Shown here piece after piece: positions 10,601 through 18,439 of a stretch of 64,000 nt of DNA. The first letter of the stretch is position 1. The number at the start of each line of letters is the position of its first letter. The DNA is taken from NCBI GenBank assembly GCA_036388675.1, contig DASVRI010000005.1, positions 62,001 to 126,000 on the forward strand, read 5' to 3'. This DNA is from DASVUS01 sp036388675 (GTDB taxonomy: Bacteria; Armatimonadota; Abditibacteriia; Abditibacteriales; Abditibacteriaceae). Below the pieces are notes generated by a model. It saw nothing but the letters and a program-made list of their open reading frames with translations, ran no database searches and had not been told where the DNA came from. The translations under genes and the position numbers were made by a program.

Positions 10601-10803
10601 CCGGGCCATAGCAACTCGCACAACAACTCGCGCGCATGCTGTCGCGGGAAATACGCCACAAAAGCCAGAAGCGCACCCGCCTGTCGCGACCGAAAGCGGT
10701 CGAGAACCTGTGGCGCACTCGCCACCTGCCCGTCCGCCTCTTGTGGTTGAAGGCGTTGAACGCGCAGCCCGCCAAACATCTCAATGCGCCACAGGAGCGC
10801 CAT
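7657..10803 (-). CDS. SARP/BTAD-type transcriptional regulator with STAND ATPase and TPR repeats
   Basis: A protein of 1048 residues. The first 95 residues form an OmpR-like winged helix (GALLAFVAYFPRQHARELL, then RRHLRVVLSSLRKCL). A bacterial transcriptional activation domain of helical repeats follows to about residue 250 (GVLLPGFYEDWV...EEAYFAALRRLI, then ALALRQYYEMERVF). A STAND ATPase follows, with Walker A LTGPGGSGKTRLA near residue 350 and Walker B PVLVLDNLEHLLP. TPR-like repeats fill residues 650-1030. This is the classic large SARP/AfsR-like layout: the ATPase and TPRs sense a ligand or partner and the N-terminus binds DNA. It shares the ATPase-TPR half with the neighbouring kinase fusion, suggesting duplication with exchange of the input/output half. 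Confidence 0.9.
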   Translation of the reverse strand: MALLWRIEMFGGLRVQRLQPQEADGQVASAPQVLDRFRSRQAGALLAFVAYFPRQHARELLCELLWPGHDAELSRRHLRVVLSSLRKCLEPPDVPAGSVVAADRNFVGLDSRSVTTDVAEFEATLQQASQATSRAAQSAHLAQAVECYRGVLLPGFYEDWVLPESQRLEEAYFAALRRLIRALEQDGAVERALHYARRGLSMDALREDVGRDVMRLYAAMGQPALALRQYYEMERVFKSALNAVPGPQTRELMRLIESESSQTTERRMVPHEAPDITPAAAHSPASASLVAPDAKTDAARPASVPGIDGTYLPPQWSRFFGRKTEIAALKNLWSTPSVRLVTLTGPGGSGKTRLALETARLWREQWQPEITLWFVPLAEVSHSDSFAAAIAEIVGGEALWPGLGPSTSLERLLSALQEKASPVLVLDNLEHLLPAGAALVQTLLQRVPALRILATSRHPLEIAAEAVFEVPLMLVPLPDTPPEKLLEWESIQLFHDRARLVRPGFKISRQNGATVVRLCERLEGWPLAIEFCAAHAAKFAPWQMLQRLEHRLDFLTPAPDNNVPERHSTLRVMLKWSYELLWAELRQFFAELSVFRGGGTTEAAAIVTHQPHAAHFLDQLHAASLVRLSADGRFFLLETVREFAREQLSDCEQEELQRRHANYFLEMVNAALPNLEAAASQRRLEQMQRLKVEHDNFRVALEWSLEHDPVMALYLVDATSRFWADLFSEAHNLAEQALEKAMHLAPPPLVSSVLSIAATAAGHRGDYRRQSQLSRQRLELACEIDDEYQIAWAWFHVGASAFETGEHEAAERAFHQALQIFRFGAAQADVAEQTGKFQNVAWTLNQVAMCAAERRDWEAAERYFVESGEIFRRIGDQDGEAGAFAQRGDLARQRGDLETARRLLEQSEAIEHDLGDMRGHPWRRIQSGRLAWAENRPSEAARFFGRALSGFGEVNDLTGLLNAMLALACLDASRQPPRAAALLSFEEMQRQKSGLALPSDWYEPRQQTVETLRSALSEADLQAATERGHLLTLEEAVNLAREAAHEAG

Positions 10804-11107
10804 AGGGTTGCCTCTTGTTAATAGACCCGACGGATTGTGCCAGGAGTGGAAGCCTCACCATCTAAAGCGCTCTTGGCTGCTATCAACAAAATGCGTCGGA
10901 ACCTGCTGAATACTACTTGTGTGTTAGCCCATGCGAGATCGGGCTTTTGTGATGCTAACCTCAACTACACGGTAGAGGTAGATCATGAGATGCAGCGAAA
11001 AACGAACTCAACGTGTGGCTGATGCAGAATTGAGCCAATTCCATTCCCGGTATTTGTTACCGATCATCTGAGTACTCGATGCGCCTTTGTGTCGTGTCAG
11101 TGGATTA
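10804..11107. other. Intergenic region with one palindrome copy
   Basis: About 300 bases between two minus-strand genes. It should hold the promoter of the SARP regulator and the end of the glycosidase transcript. One GAGTACTC copy at 11070-11077, 31 bases beyond the glycosidase stop. No clear hairpin, RNA gene or open reading frame with coding character. Confidence 0.4.
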
Positions 11108-13378
11108 TTAGCCACCCGGCGCCAACTTCCACAATTCGACACCGGATAGATTGGCGTCACCAGCGCTACACACTATGCGAATGGTACCATCGGTCACATT
11201 GGTAATCCAAGGGCCGAGGCGCTTCCACTCACCGGCAACGCCACTGCGCACGTTCGATTGCACGAGTTTGTCCTGTAGCCGCACATCAAACGTGACGGAT
11301 GCGTTATCTTCCCACAAATATAAATACACCCGATACGTACCATTGGGCACCGAGCGCACCGTGAAGTTGCTGCCTGCACTGTTCCAGATCGAGGAGCGAA
11401 TCATGCGGGCGCGCGCCTCATCCGTAGCCGGTTGCAGTGGCACGCTCTGGTTTTCAAAAGTTGAGCCCCGAAATGAGAGATTAGCTTCACTCTGGCCTTC
11501 CCACTGTTTGCCGTCGATAGTGAGAGAGGGGCCATTGAAATTGATGCCGCGATACCATTCAAATTGCAGCGGGCCGGCAGTGACTTCCATTGGTTTGGAA
11601 ACGGTCACGCCGCCCCGGTCGTCAGTGACACGGGCCGCCATTTTGTAAATGCCCCGCTTTGGTGCGGCCCACTTGAATTGAGTGCGGGCCGTGGTGCTCT
11701 TCGCCACGACTCGGTCGTTTTCCAGTAGCTCCACAAGTCGAACTTTGCCGTCGGTGTCGGATGAGATGGCGGTTAAGGTCAAGCTCGCGGGAGATTGCAA
11801 CGCCTGGCTTTGTGGGGGCATTTCCAGTTGCACAACGGGCAGGACATTGCCACGTTTACCCGGTGGTGCGAACTTGCGCGCAGCATCGTCCAGCACCAAG
11901 ATCCAATCGTTATTGCGTCCGCTGCCGGGCGGCACAAACTCCTGTGTCGCGCGGCTGGCAAATGTTCCCGCCGGAACGTGCGTGCCGTCGCGCGGGCTAT
12001 ACCAGTAACCCTTCAACTGAGTACTCGGAATCTTGCTCATGTTCAGTGTGAACGGTTTTCCCGAGGCGCTGTACACAAAAGCATAGCCGTCACCGCGCGT
12101 GGCCTGAACATGGTCGGTGCCTTGGCCGGCGTCGGAAGCGAGCAACGACTGATCGGGCACGCGACTTAAAAATGGCCGCGCTTCCATCAGTTGACGCAGG
12201 TAAGTCATCTGCGTCGCGCCGGGGTGATCGACGGCTTCATACCAGAAAGCCGTGGGGCCATTGACGCCCTGGCCAAAGCGCGGCGCGTGCATCTGCCACA
12301 CCGTGTGGTTGCCGTAGGTGTGCCCCGCCGCACCGGCGAAGACATCCCAGTAGGCGAATTTACGAATTTCGTAAGCGTCGGAGTAGCCGTTTTCTCTGGC
12401 GTTGAAACAAATGGGGTGATCTTCGTATAACGGCTCGGCATCCAGCACCGGCTTGGCCGGAACGCGATTGTAATCGCGCGCGATGCGGTTCCACACATCC
12501 GTATCGGTGCAGTGGCCGGTTTGATTCATGTTGAAGCCCAGCCACTCGTCCGCGTGAAACCACTGCGCCGAAGTGCCACCGCCCATCGGATGAAAAGTGA
12601 TGAGATGTTTTCCGCCATCGCCCTGACGCAGTCCGCGCGCCAGGGCGCGAATGATGGCGCTGTGACGCTCCGTTTCAACGGGACGGTCGCCGCCGAGAAT
12701 CCAGATGATTGGCTTGTCGAGATAACGACGACCGAGCCACTCGCCATAGGTTTGGGCGTTTTCTGGAGTGAAGATTTCCGGCCCGCTGCCCCACTTCTTG
12801 TTCCACTTATCGCCCCACGTCGGCAGCATTCCCGTGTAAAGACCTTTGGCGGCAGCGGTGTCCACGATGTAATCAACGTGATCCCAATAATCGTATTGAG
12901 TCGCATCATTCGGATCGGCTCCCGCTGTGGTATCGGGCGTCACCGGATTATCGTTCAGCAAGGGTTTGTCGCCGTAGGCGTTCGGTTGATTCAGCCCATT
13001 GACTTCCGACAGAGCCACGGCTTGAATCACGGTAAAACGCTTCTGGCGTCGGTTTTCTAAATAACGCTCCGCTTCAGCCCGGTCGAGGCGATGGAATAGT
13101 TCCCACGCCGTATCGCCCAGATAGAAGAACGGAGTGCCATCGCTGTGCTGCAAAAAGTGACGGTTCTCAGAAACCTGAAGTGCGCCATGCCTGAAGTCAA
13201 CTGATGGTGTCGCTGCGGATTGTTTGGGTCTCGATACCTGAGCTGCTACGCGGTGAGTTCCCGATTGGACACTCAATGAGACAAGCAAAGCCAAAATGGG
13301 CAACGAATGCGGCCAATGTCGTCTGATTCGTAAATTCACACGAGGTAAGACAGCCAGCGCACACGTTTGTGGCTGCAC
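11108..13378 (-). CDS. Secreted DUF4038 (apiosidase-like) glycoside hydrolase with C-terminal binding domains
   Basis: A 756-residue protein. A signal peptide (basic RIRRHW, hydrophobic SLPILALLVSLSVQ) is followed by a DUF4038 TIM-barrel that opens with FLQHSDGTPFFYLGDTAWELF and contains PIIWILGGD and KPVLDAEPLYED, whose acidic residues are the likely catalytic pair. After it comes a PF12904-like domain (GDGYAFVYSASGKPF, YWYSPRDGT), an Ig-like segment (SPASLTLTAISSDTDG) and a malectin-like carbohydrate-binding domain at the end. Relatives act on pectin side chains such as apiose in rhamnogalacturonan II, but the substrate is not certain. It stands alone between the regulators and the JAMM gene. 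Start chosen as the first ATG that keeps the signal peptide. Confidence 0.85.
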   Translation of the reverse strand: MQPQTCALAVLPRVNLRIRRHWPHSLPILALLVSLSVQSGTHRVAAQVSRPKQSAATPSVDFRHGALQVSENRHFLQHSDGTPFFYLGDTAWELFHRLDRAEAERYLENRRQKRFTVIQAVALSEVNGLNQPNAYGDKPLLNDNPVTPDTTAGADPNDATQYDYWDHVDYIVDTAAAKGLYTGMLPTWGDKWNKKWGSGPEIFTPENAQTYGEWLGRRYLDKPIIWILGGDRPVETERHSAIIRALARGLRQGDGGKHLITFHPMGGGTSAQWFHADEWLGFNMNQTGHCTDTDVWNRIARDYNRVPAKPVLDAEPLYEDHPICFNARENGYSDAYEIRKFAYWDVFAGAAGHTYGNHTVWQMHAPRFGQGVNGPTAFWYEAVDHPGATQMTYLRQLMEARPFLSRVPDQSLLASDAGQGTDHVQATRGDGYAFVYSASGKPFTLNMSKIPSTQLKGYWYSPRDGTHVPAGTFASRATQEFVPPGSGRNNDWILVLDDAARKFAPPGKRGNVLPVVQLEMPPQSQALQSPASLTLTAISSDTDGKVRLVELLENDRVVAKSTTARTQFKWAAPKRGIYKMAARVTDDRGGVTVSKPMEVTAGPLQFEWYRGINFNGPSLTIDGKQWEGQSEANLSFRGSTFENQSVPLQPATDEARARMIRSSIWNSAGSNFTVRSVPNGTYRVYLYLWEDNASVTFDVRLQDKLVQSNVRSGVAGEWKRLGPWITNVTDGTIRIVCSAGDANLSGVELWKLAPGG

Positions 13379-13432
13379 TTCGTCGAAAAGAGGCTTTGCA
13401 GAATAGCTCCCTGGGAGCGAATGAGTACTCGA

Positions 13433-13969
13433 TTATTTCAGCGACACATCCGGCTCAAAACCCAGAGCGTAGGGGCAGCGGATGGGTGTGCGACGCACTC
13501 CGGCATCGCCGATGGTGGGCTTGTAATAGGCCGCCATGATGAGCGAAAAATCGGAGACCGTGCCGCGCAAAGTGCGGCCTTTATCGCCGTAGCCGAAGCG
13601 TCGCGGACGGCGTGCATCGTTGACCGCGACGATGAGATCGAGGTCGCCGCGCGGCAGCATCAGCGCGTCCCACTGCGAGGGTGTGGCCTTCGCGCGCAGG
13701 TTGCCCCACGCCGGGTGCGAATGAAAGGTGCCCAGAAACTCGTAATCACAGAGCTGCGCCAGGCACGAGCGCACGCGGCGGTCACGCTGGCTGTGCGGCG
13801 TCACCATTTTGTGACCACGGTCGGCAGTTTGATAGGGCACGGCATACTCCACCAGCCACTGCGTATCGGTGCGATAGCCGAGAATGAGGCCGTAACACTC
13901 TTTTTTGTAGGCTTCGACCGACGACAAAGCGATGGATAAAAACGCGGTCTGCGACAAATGCACGGTCAT
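13433..13969 (-). CDS. JAMM/MPN-domain metallopeptidase-like protein (Mov34 family)
   Basis: A 178-residue single-domain protein. It carries the JAMM zinc motif: an upstream Glu in KKECYGLILG, then GTFHSHPAW, with the His-x-His pair, and Ser and Asp further on in TPSQWDAL. Prokaryotic members remove ubiquitin-like or sulphur-carrier proteins, or cleave peptide conjugates; no partner (ThiS/MoaD-like or E1-like gene) is visible nearby, so its substrate is unknown. The open frame begins at 14080 but AGGAG at 13976-13980 sits six bases before the ATG at 13969, which decides the start. The Shine-Dalgarno is itself part of a GAGTACTC palindrome. A second copy lies at 13423-13430, just past the stop. 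Confidence 0.85.
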   Translation of the reverse strand: MTVHLSQTAFLSIALSSVEAYKKECYGLILGYRTDTQWLVEYAVPYQTADRGHKMVTPHSQRDRRVRSCLAQLCDYEFLGTFHSHPAWGNLRAKATPSQWDALMLPRGDLDLIVAVNDARRPRRFGYGDKGRTLRGTVSDFSLIMAAYYKPTIGDAGVRRTPIRCPYALGFEPDVSLK

Positions 13970-13975
13970 CGAGTA

Positions 13976-13980
13976 CTCCT
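13976..13980 (-). promoter_or_regulatory. Shine-Dalgarno AGGAG embedded in a GAGTACTC palindrome
   Basis: On the minus strand AGGAGTACTCGATG joins a ribosome site, the palindrome and the start codon of the JAMM gene. Spacing from AGGAG to ATG is six bases. It fixes the start at 13969. Confidence 0.8.
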
Positions 13981-14079
13981 GCGACGAACGAAGATGGCAA
14001 AAGCGCGGGCGAGCTGTAGCGAGGCAATAATGGCCGTGCGCGGCGTGTTGTGAAGTTGAATTATAAACGATTTGAGGCA

Positions 14080-14121
14080 AAGAAAAGTCACCCGGCGAAC
14101 ATTGCGCGGGTGACTTTTCTT
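14080..14121 (-). terminator. Hairpin terminator after the nitroreductase gene
   Basis: A perfect 15-base inverted repeat (14080-14094 with 14107-14121) has AAGAAAAGTCACCCG on one arm and a 12-base loop. It is A-rich on one foot and T-rich on the other, so it can serve as an intrinsic terminator in either direction. The stop of the nitroreductase gene (14134) lies 12 bases away. Confidence 0.85.
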
Positions 14122-14133
14122 GAACACGTGGAG

Positions 14134-14802
14134 CTAAGCGTTTTCCGTGTCGCGTTCGGCGGATTCTTCTTTTTGCGCGACGAAGTGGCCTTCCATCACC
14201 GACTCGCTTACGGACCGACGACCACTGGGCACCTGACGCGCGGCCATGTCTGCGGGCAAATCGTTCGTGTCGCCGCGCCTGCCAATGGCGAACACCGCCA
14301 TAATCTCAAAGTCGGACGGAATGCCGAGCGTGGCTCGGGCCATATCCGTGTCGAAGCCGGCCATGCCATGCGCATAGAGGCCGTTCATCGCGGCCTGCAA
14401 CGTCATGTAGCCGGAGCAGGTTCCCGTATCAAATTGGTGAACGCGGTTGGGGCTGCCGTTATGACTGAACGTTTTCTTGGCGATAAGCAACACCAGAACC
14501 GGCGCGTTCTTCGCCCAGATTTGGTTGGGTGGCGACAGAAAATCGACAAATTTCTTGCGATCTTCATCGCTGCGTGCCAGGATGAAGCGCCACGGCTGCT
14601 CGTTGTATGAACTCGCGGCCCAACGCGCCGCTTCAAAAACGCTCATCAACGTTTGGTCGTCAATCGGCTCCGGCGAAAAAGCATACGGCGACCAGCGATT
14701 CACAAAGGCGGGGTCAATCGGGTAATCGGCGTGGCGATACGGCTTCACTTCGTCAGTCACTTCACGGTTCAGTTTGTCCTTCAATTCATTTGGTGCAGAC
14801 AT
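14134..14802 (-). CDS. Nitroreductase-family FMN oxidoreductase
   Basis: A 222-residue protein. The N-terminal RWSPYAFSPEPIDDQTL and AARWAASSYNEQPWRFI are the FMN-binding signature of the nitroreductase family, and the body (GTCSGYMTLQAAMNGLYAHGMAGFD) matches the dimer core. Such proteins use NAD(P)H to reduce nitro compounds, quinones or flavins in the cytoplasm; the physiological substrate is not predictable. A GAGGAG site lies six bases before the ATG. It is 18 bases downstream of arsS and may share its transcript. Confidence 0.9.
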   Translation of the reverse strand: MSAPNELKDKLNREVTDEVKPYRHADYPIDPAFVNRWSPYAFSPEPIDDQTLMSVFEAARWAASSYNEQPWRFILARSDEDRKKFVDFLSPPNQIWAKNAPVLVLLIAKKTFSHNGSPNRVHQFDTGTCSGYMTLQAAMNGLYAHGMAGFDTDMARATLGIPSDFEIMAVFAIGRRGDTNDLPADMAARQVPSGRRSVSESVMEGHFVAQKEESAERDTENA

Positions 14803-14820
14803 GTTTCTCCTCAGAATCCG

Positions 14821-15795
14821 TTATCTTACCGTCGCAGTTTTAACCGTCGCGCCGCCGCAACTGGAACCGGCGCCTGCTGTGCAACCAAAACAATGCGCGC
14901 CGGTGAGAATGGGCTGCCCGGCGATTGCAGACGGATCGATGTCCCACAAGTGCAGCGGCTTTCCGTTGTGCCATTGCATGTTCAGCATCTGGTTAAAGTC
15001 GCAGTCGTATATTTCGCCGCGCCAGCCGATGCTGATGGTATCGCGGCACATCAGGCCCTCGACTGCGCCGGGGTTAAACGCATCCAGCAACAATTGCGAG
15101 TACTCATCCCACTGGCTGCTACGGCGCAGAAAGGTGCCAAAGCGCGCAATCGGCATATTGGTGATAGTGTAAAGCCGGTTAAACACAATACCGAATTGTG
15201 CCTTCAGTTCGGCTTTGTAGGCGGATTCCAACTCGCTTTGCGCGCCGGGCAGAAATGCGCCAACCGGGTTATAAACCAGGTTCAACTTCAACTGCGGCTT
15301 CGTGCCGTAGCCCAAACCATTTAAGAGTTGCAGCGCGCGCACGCTCTTGTCGAACACTCCCAGGCCGCGCTGTTTATCCACGTTTTCAATGGAGTAGCAC
15401 GGTAATGAGGCCACGATTTCCACTTCGTGCGCAGCCAGGAATGCGGCGAGATCTTCCTGACCCGGCTCGAACAAAACGGTGAGATTGCACCTGTCCATCA
15501 CGTGACGAATTGCATTTCCGCTCTTCGCACGCTGCACAAGGTAACGAAAGTTGGGATTGAGTTCCGGTGCGCCACCGGTGATGTCAACTGTGCCAACGTC
15601 GGTTTGCTCCAACCAATCGAGTACTCGACCAAGCGTTTCGCGCGTCATGATTTCGCTGCGTGCCGGGCCGGCGTTGACGTGACAATGCTCGCAGGTCTGA
15701 TTGCATTTCTTGCCGACATTGATTTGCAGCACTCGTGTGGCAACACGTCGCAGTTCGAGGCCGTGCTGCGCCAGAGTTTGCTCGAAGGAGTTCAT
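14821..15795 (-). CDS. arsS: Arsenosugar biosynthesis radical SAM protein ArsS
   Basis: A radical SAM enzyme of 324 residues. Near the N-terminus INVGKKCNQTCEHCHVNAGP holds the CxxxCxxC iron-sulphur motif in the ArsS context. Further family blocks are VDITGGAPELNP, ASLPCYSIENVDKQRG and KLNLVYNPVGAFLPG, and the C-terminal HCFGCTAGAGSSCGG is the cysteine-rich end typical of ArsS. ArsS adds the deoxyadenosyl moiety to methylated arsenicals on the route to arsenosugars. The usual partner methyltransferase ArsM is not visible in this window. The start at 15795 (MNSFEQTL) was preferred because the longer frame to 15837 runs into the flanking repeat. Confidence 0.92.
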   Translation of the reverse strand: MNSFEQTLAQHGLELRRVATRVLQINVGKKCNQTCEHCHVNAGPARSEIMTRETLGRVLDWLEQTDVGTVDITGGAPELNPNFRYLVQRAKSGNAIRHVMDRCNLTVLFEPGQEDLAAFLAAHEVEIVASLPCYSIENVDKQRGLGVFDKSVRALQLLNGLGYGTKPQLKLNLVYNPVGAFLPGAQSELESAYKAELKAQFGIVFNRLYTITNMPIARFGTFLRRSSQWDEYSQLLLDAFNPGAVEGLMCRDTISIGWRGEIYDCDFNQMLNMQWHNGKPLHLWDIDPSAIAGQPILTGAHCFGCTAGAGSSCGGATVKTATVR

Positions 15796-15808
15796 GAAAA
15801 TTCTGTGG

Positions 15809-16129
15809 CCACGGAAACACACGAAAGGGCACGGCAAGAGTTGAAGCTGCGGCGTGCTGACGCGATCATTTCAAGTTGTCGCCGGTTGAGTTTTTGAGTA
15901 ACCAGTGAGATGAAGACCGCCGTCATTTTGAGCGCAGCGGAAAATCTTTCATGCTGCGATTGAAGATTCTTCGCTGCGCTCAAAATGACAGAAGCAGTTC
16001 TCTTCCCCTGTACCTTAGCAATTTGAGTTGGAGTGCAGACAATATTGCAAGTCATTGCACATGCACTGAGCATGGCCCGTGTCGATTGCCATCCATTTCC
16101 TTTCCGTGCCTTTCCGCGTGTTTCCGTGG
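15809..16129. repeat. MITE-like element with terminal and internal inverted repeats
   Basis: The whole gap between arsS and the nuclease gene is bounded by imperfect 26-base inverted repeats (15809-15834 and 16104-16129, nearly identical, starting CCACGGAAACAC). Inside is a perfect 18-base inverted repeat (15922-15939 with 15972-15989, GTCATTTTGAGCGCAGCG) separated by 32 bases that themselves partly pair. No coding capacity. The nested symmetry and exact fit to the gap suggest a small non-autonomous mobile or REP-like element. The inner arm resembles dispersed intergenic repeats common in many bacterial phyla. Confidence 0.75.
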
Positions 16130-16130
16130 C

Positions 16131-17321
16131 TTAAATCTCCTCGCCGGCTTTGCACAGCAGTTCGGCCATGGTGAGAATATCGAGCGCGTTGTGATGAATC
16201 ACCGGCGCGAGCAGATGCGCTCCGCTGCCGTTGCGCGCGTGTGTGGCGACAAATTCGTGATAGGTGCGTGGAATCTGGCTGCCGGCCACATCGTCGATGC
16301 GCGTGCGACCACACAAATACAGCTCCAGCGTTTGTAGCTTGCAGTTGGGCAGCGAATGCTTCCACTGGCGTCGCGCAAAGTGCAGCAAGTCGAAATGGGC
16401 ACGAGGCTTCTCAAACTTCAAGCGATGCCCGATGCTGCGGCCTTCGATGTAGGGCCAGTCGAAGGATTTGCCATTGAACGTCACGAGTGTGCGGCCAGCA
16501 GCGATCTTGTGAAAGGCGGCCAACAACGCGCGTTCTTCGGGATAATCGCGCGCCAAGAAAAGCTGGAGTTGCGGCTGTTGTTGAGCGTTGTCGAAGTCCA
16601 GTGCGCCGACGAGAAACAGCGGCACCGAGGAAGAGAGCCCGGTTGTTTCAATGTCAACAAAGAGCAAATCCTGCAAGCGTGCGCCGCTGAGTTGCGGAAA
16701 ACATTCGCGCTGCAGCACGCTCTCCAAGCGAGTACTCAGCGTGGAGAATTCGGCATCGTATTCGGCGGCGTTGCGGGCAATGAGGTAATGCACTCCATTG
16801 TCGGGGCACAGACGCTCCTCGCCATTTAACACATCTTGCAGCGACGCGTCTGGCGCCGCAGTCGGACAGAAAATGGCGCGTGGTTCAATAGGTTCTTGAA
16901 GCCACGTCGTGTGTTTATTGGTCAGAGAGTCGGTTTTCGGCAACGCAGCGCCGCGCATCGCACCTGTGGCTAAACCGCGCGGTTTCTTGCCGTTGGCTGC
17001 CGGTGCAATTTCATCCGCGATGTCTTCCCACGAAGGGCTTGAAGAACTTGCAACGGAAAGTTCAGTAGTCGGTTTGGCGTCAGGTGTGGCATACACAGTC
17101 TCTTCTTGTTCGCGCAGCACTTCTTTGATGCGCTTGTTGAGCGCGCGCGCGGCGGCACCGGGCTTTACCGAGGCCGGCTTACCACCAGGCTTTGGCAAAG
17201 CGACAGCCTGCGTGTTAGTCGCTTGCGCTTGCGCCGCCAGAGAGGCAGCCATCAGGCGTTGCGCGCGTGACAGAGGTTTGGAAGGTGTGTCGTTATGTGC
17301 GGCGGAATGGTCTTCGATCAT
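16131..17321 (-). CDS. YprB-type RNase H-like exonuclease domain protein
   Basis: A 396-residue protein. Residues 1-130 are polar and low-complexity (many Ala, Lys, Thr). The C-terminal half is a DEDD-fold nuclease of the YprB/RNase_H_2 type: LLFVDIETTGL gives the first Asp and Glu, TLVTFNGKSFDWPYI a second block with Asp, and HHNALDILTMAEL the closing Asp. Distant relatives are 3'-5' exonucleases; the biological substrate of this clade is poorly known. It is transcribed on the minus strand, 24 bases after the NDP-sugar pyrophosphorylase stop. Confidence 0.85.
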   Translation of the reverse strand: MIEDHSAAHNDTPSKPLSRAQRLMAASLAAQAQATNTQAVALPKPGGKPASVKPGAAARALNKRIKEVLREQEETVYATPDAKPTTELSVASSSSPSWEDIADEIAPAANGKKPRGLATGAMRGAALPKTDSLTNKHTTWLQEPIEPRAIFCPTAAPDASLQDVLNGEERLCPDNGVHYLIARNAAEYDAEFSTLSTRLESVLQRECFPQLSGARLQDLLFVDIETTGLSSSVPLFLVGALDFDNAQQQPQLQLFLARDYPEERALLAAFHKIAAGRTLVTFNGKSFDWPYIEGRSIGHRLKFEKPRAHFDLLHFARRQWKHSLPNCKLQTLELYLCGRTRIDDVAGSQIPRTYHEFVATHARNGSGAHLLAPVIHHNALDILTMAELLCKAGEEI

Positions 17322-17345
17322 GGCGGCAACGAATAGAACTTCAGT

Positions 17346-18428
17346 TCAAAACAGCATTTGGTCTTCAAGATGAGCGCCGTCCGGCACACGAACATTCGGC
17401 CCGATGACGCTGCGTCGCACGATGGCTCCTGCGCCGGCAAGGGCACCATCATACAAAACGGAATTTTCTACGACTGCGTTTTTGGCGACATGCACTGCAT
17501 CACCGAGAACCGAGCGGACAAGAGTCGCACTGCGGGCGATGCAGCAATCGTTGCCCACAAGTGACGCCTCAGGCAGTGACGGCTCAGGCAGCGATTGCTG
17601 AGGCAGCGACGGCTCATCGCCAGGGAGGTTGCCGCTTTTTTGCTCCGCGTGCGAGTACTCGCCTGTGATGCGCCCCTCGATTTCGTGAGGAAAGCGGCCC
17701 GCCAGCGCGTCCTGTTGCGCCTGCAAATAGCGCGGCATGGTGCCGACATCGAGCCAGTAACCGCAGTGGCGATAAGCATACAGCGGAGCGCCGTCGCGCA
17801 GCATTTGTGGGAACAAGTCGTCTTCAACGCGGGTGAATTTGCCGCTTTCAATCAGCGACACAACTTGCGGCTCGAAGATCCACAGCGCGATGTTGGCCCA
17901 GCGCGAACTTGTAACACCGGGCGCGGGCTTCTCATAGAATGCGCTGATACGCCCATCATCCTGCACTTCACAAATGCCGACATCCTGCGGATGATCGACC
18001 TCACAGCACACCATGGTCACGACTGCGCCGCTCGCGCGATGCGACTTCAGCGCTGCGCTCAGATCAACATTGTGCAGCACATCGGCGCTGGCCACGACAA
18101 AAGTACCTTCTGAGTACTCGGGACATTGCTCATACACATTGCGCACTGCGCCGCCGCTGCCCAGAGAGTAAGGCTCGATAACATACTTGAGCGCAATACC
18201 GTGTCGAGCGCCATCGCCAAAGTGTTCTTCGATGCTTTCGGCTTTGTAGCCGGTCGCCAACGTAACACGCTCGATTCCCTGCTGGTGCAGGCCGAAGATG
18301 ATGTGCTCCAGCAACGGCTTGTTCGCGACACGCGCTAACGGCTTGGGAATGACACGCGTCATCGGTCGCAGGCGTGTGCCCTCCCCGCCCGCCAGAATGA
18401 TGGCTTTACTCAATGTGTGGCGGCTCAT
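17346..18428 (-). CDS. NDP-sugar pyrophosphorylase (nucleotidyltransferase with left-handed helix)
   Basis: The protein starts KAIILAGGEGTRLRPMT, the nucleotide-binding signature of sugar-1-phosphate nucleotidyltransferases, with IPKPLARVANKPLLEH following and ASADVLHNVDL as the metal-binding Asp block. Residues from about 285 to the end are hexapeptide-like repeats (VRSVLGDAVHVAKNAVVENSV), giving a left-handed beta-helix. Family members make GDP-mannose, dTDP-glucose and similar precursors for glycans; which one cannot be told. Linker residues about 250-285 hold a serine/leucine/proline-rich repeat (PSLPQQSLPEPSLPEASL). The ATG at 18428 was chosen; a TTG at 18443 overlapping the previous stop is possible. 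Confidence 0.88.
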   Translation of the reverse strand: MSRHTLSKAIILAGGEGTRLRPMTRVIPKPLARVANKPLLEHIIFGLHQQGIERVTLATGYKAESIEEHFGDGARHGIALKYVIEPYSLGSGGAVRNVYEQCPEYSEGTFVVASADVLHNVDLSAALKSHRASGAVVTMVCCEVDHPQDVGICEVQDDGRISAFYEKPAPGVTSSRWANIALWIFEPQVVSLIESGKFTRVEDDLFPQMLRDGAPLYAYRHCGYWLDVGTMPRYLQAQQDALAGRFPHEIEGRITGEYSHAEQKSGNLPGDEPSLPQQSLPEPSLPEASLVGNDCCIARSATLVRSVLGDAVHVAKNAVVENSVLYDGALAGAGAIVRRSVIGPNVRVPDGAHLEDQMLF

Positions 18429-18439
18429 GGTGCCTGGCT

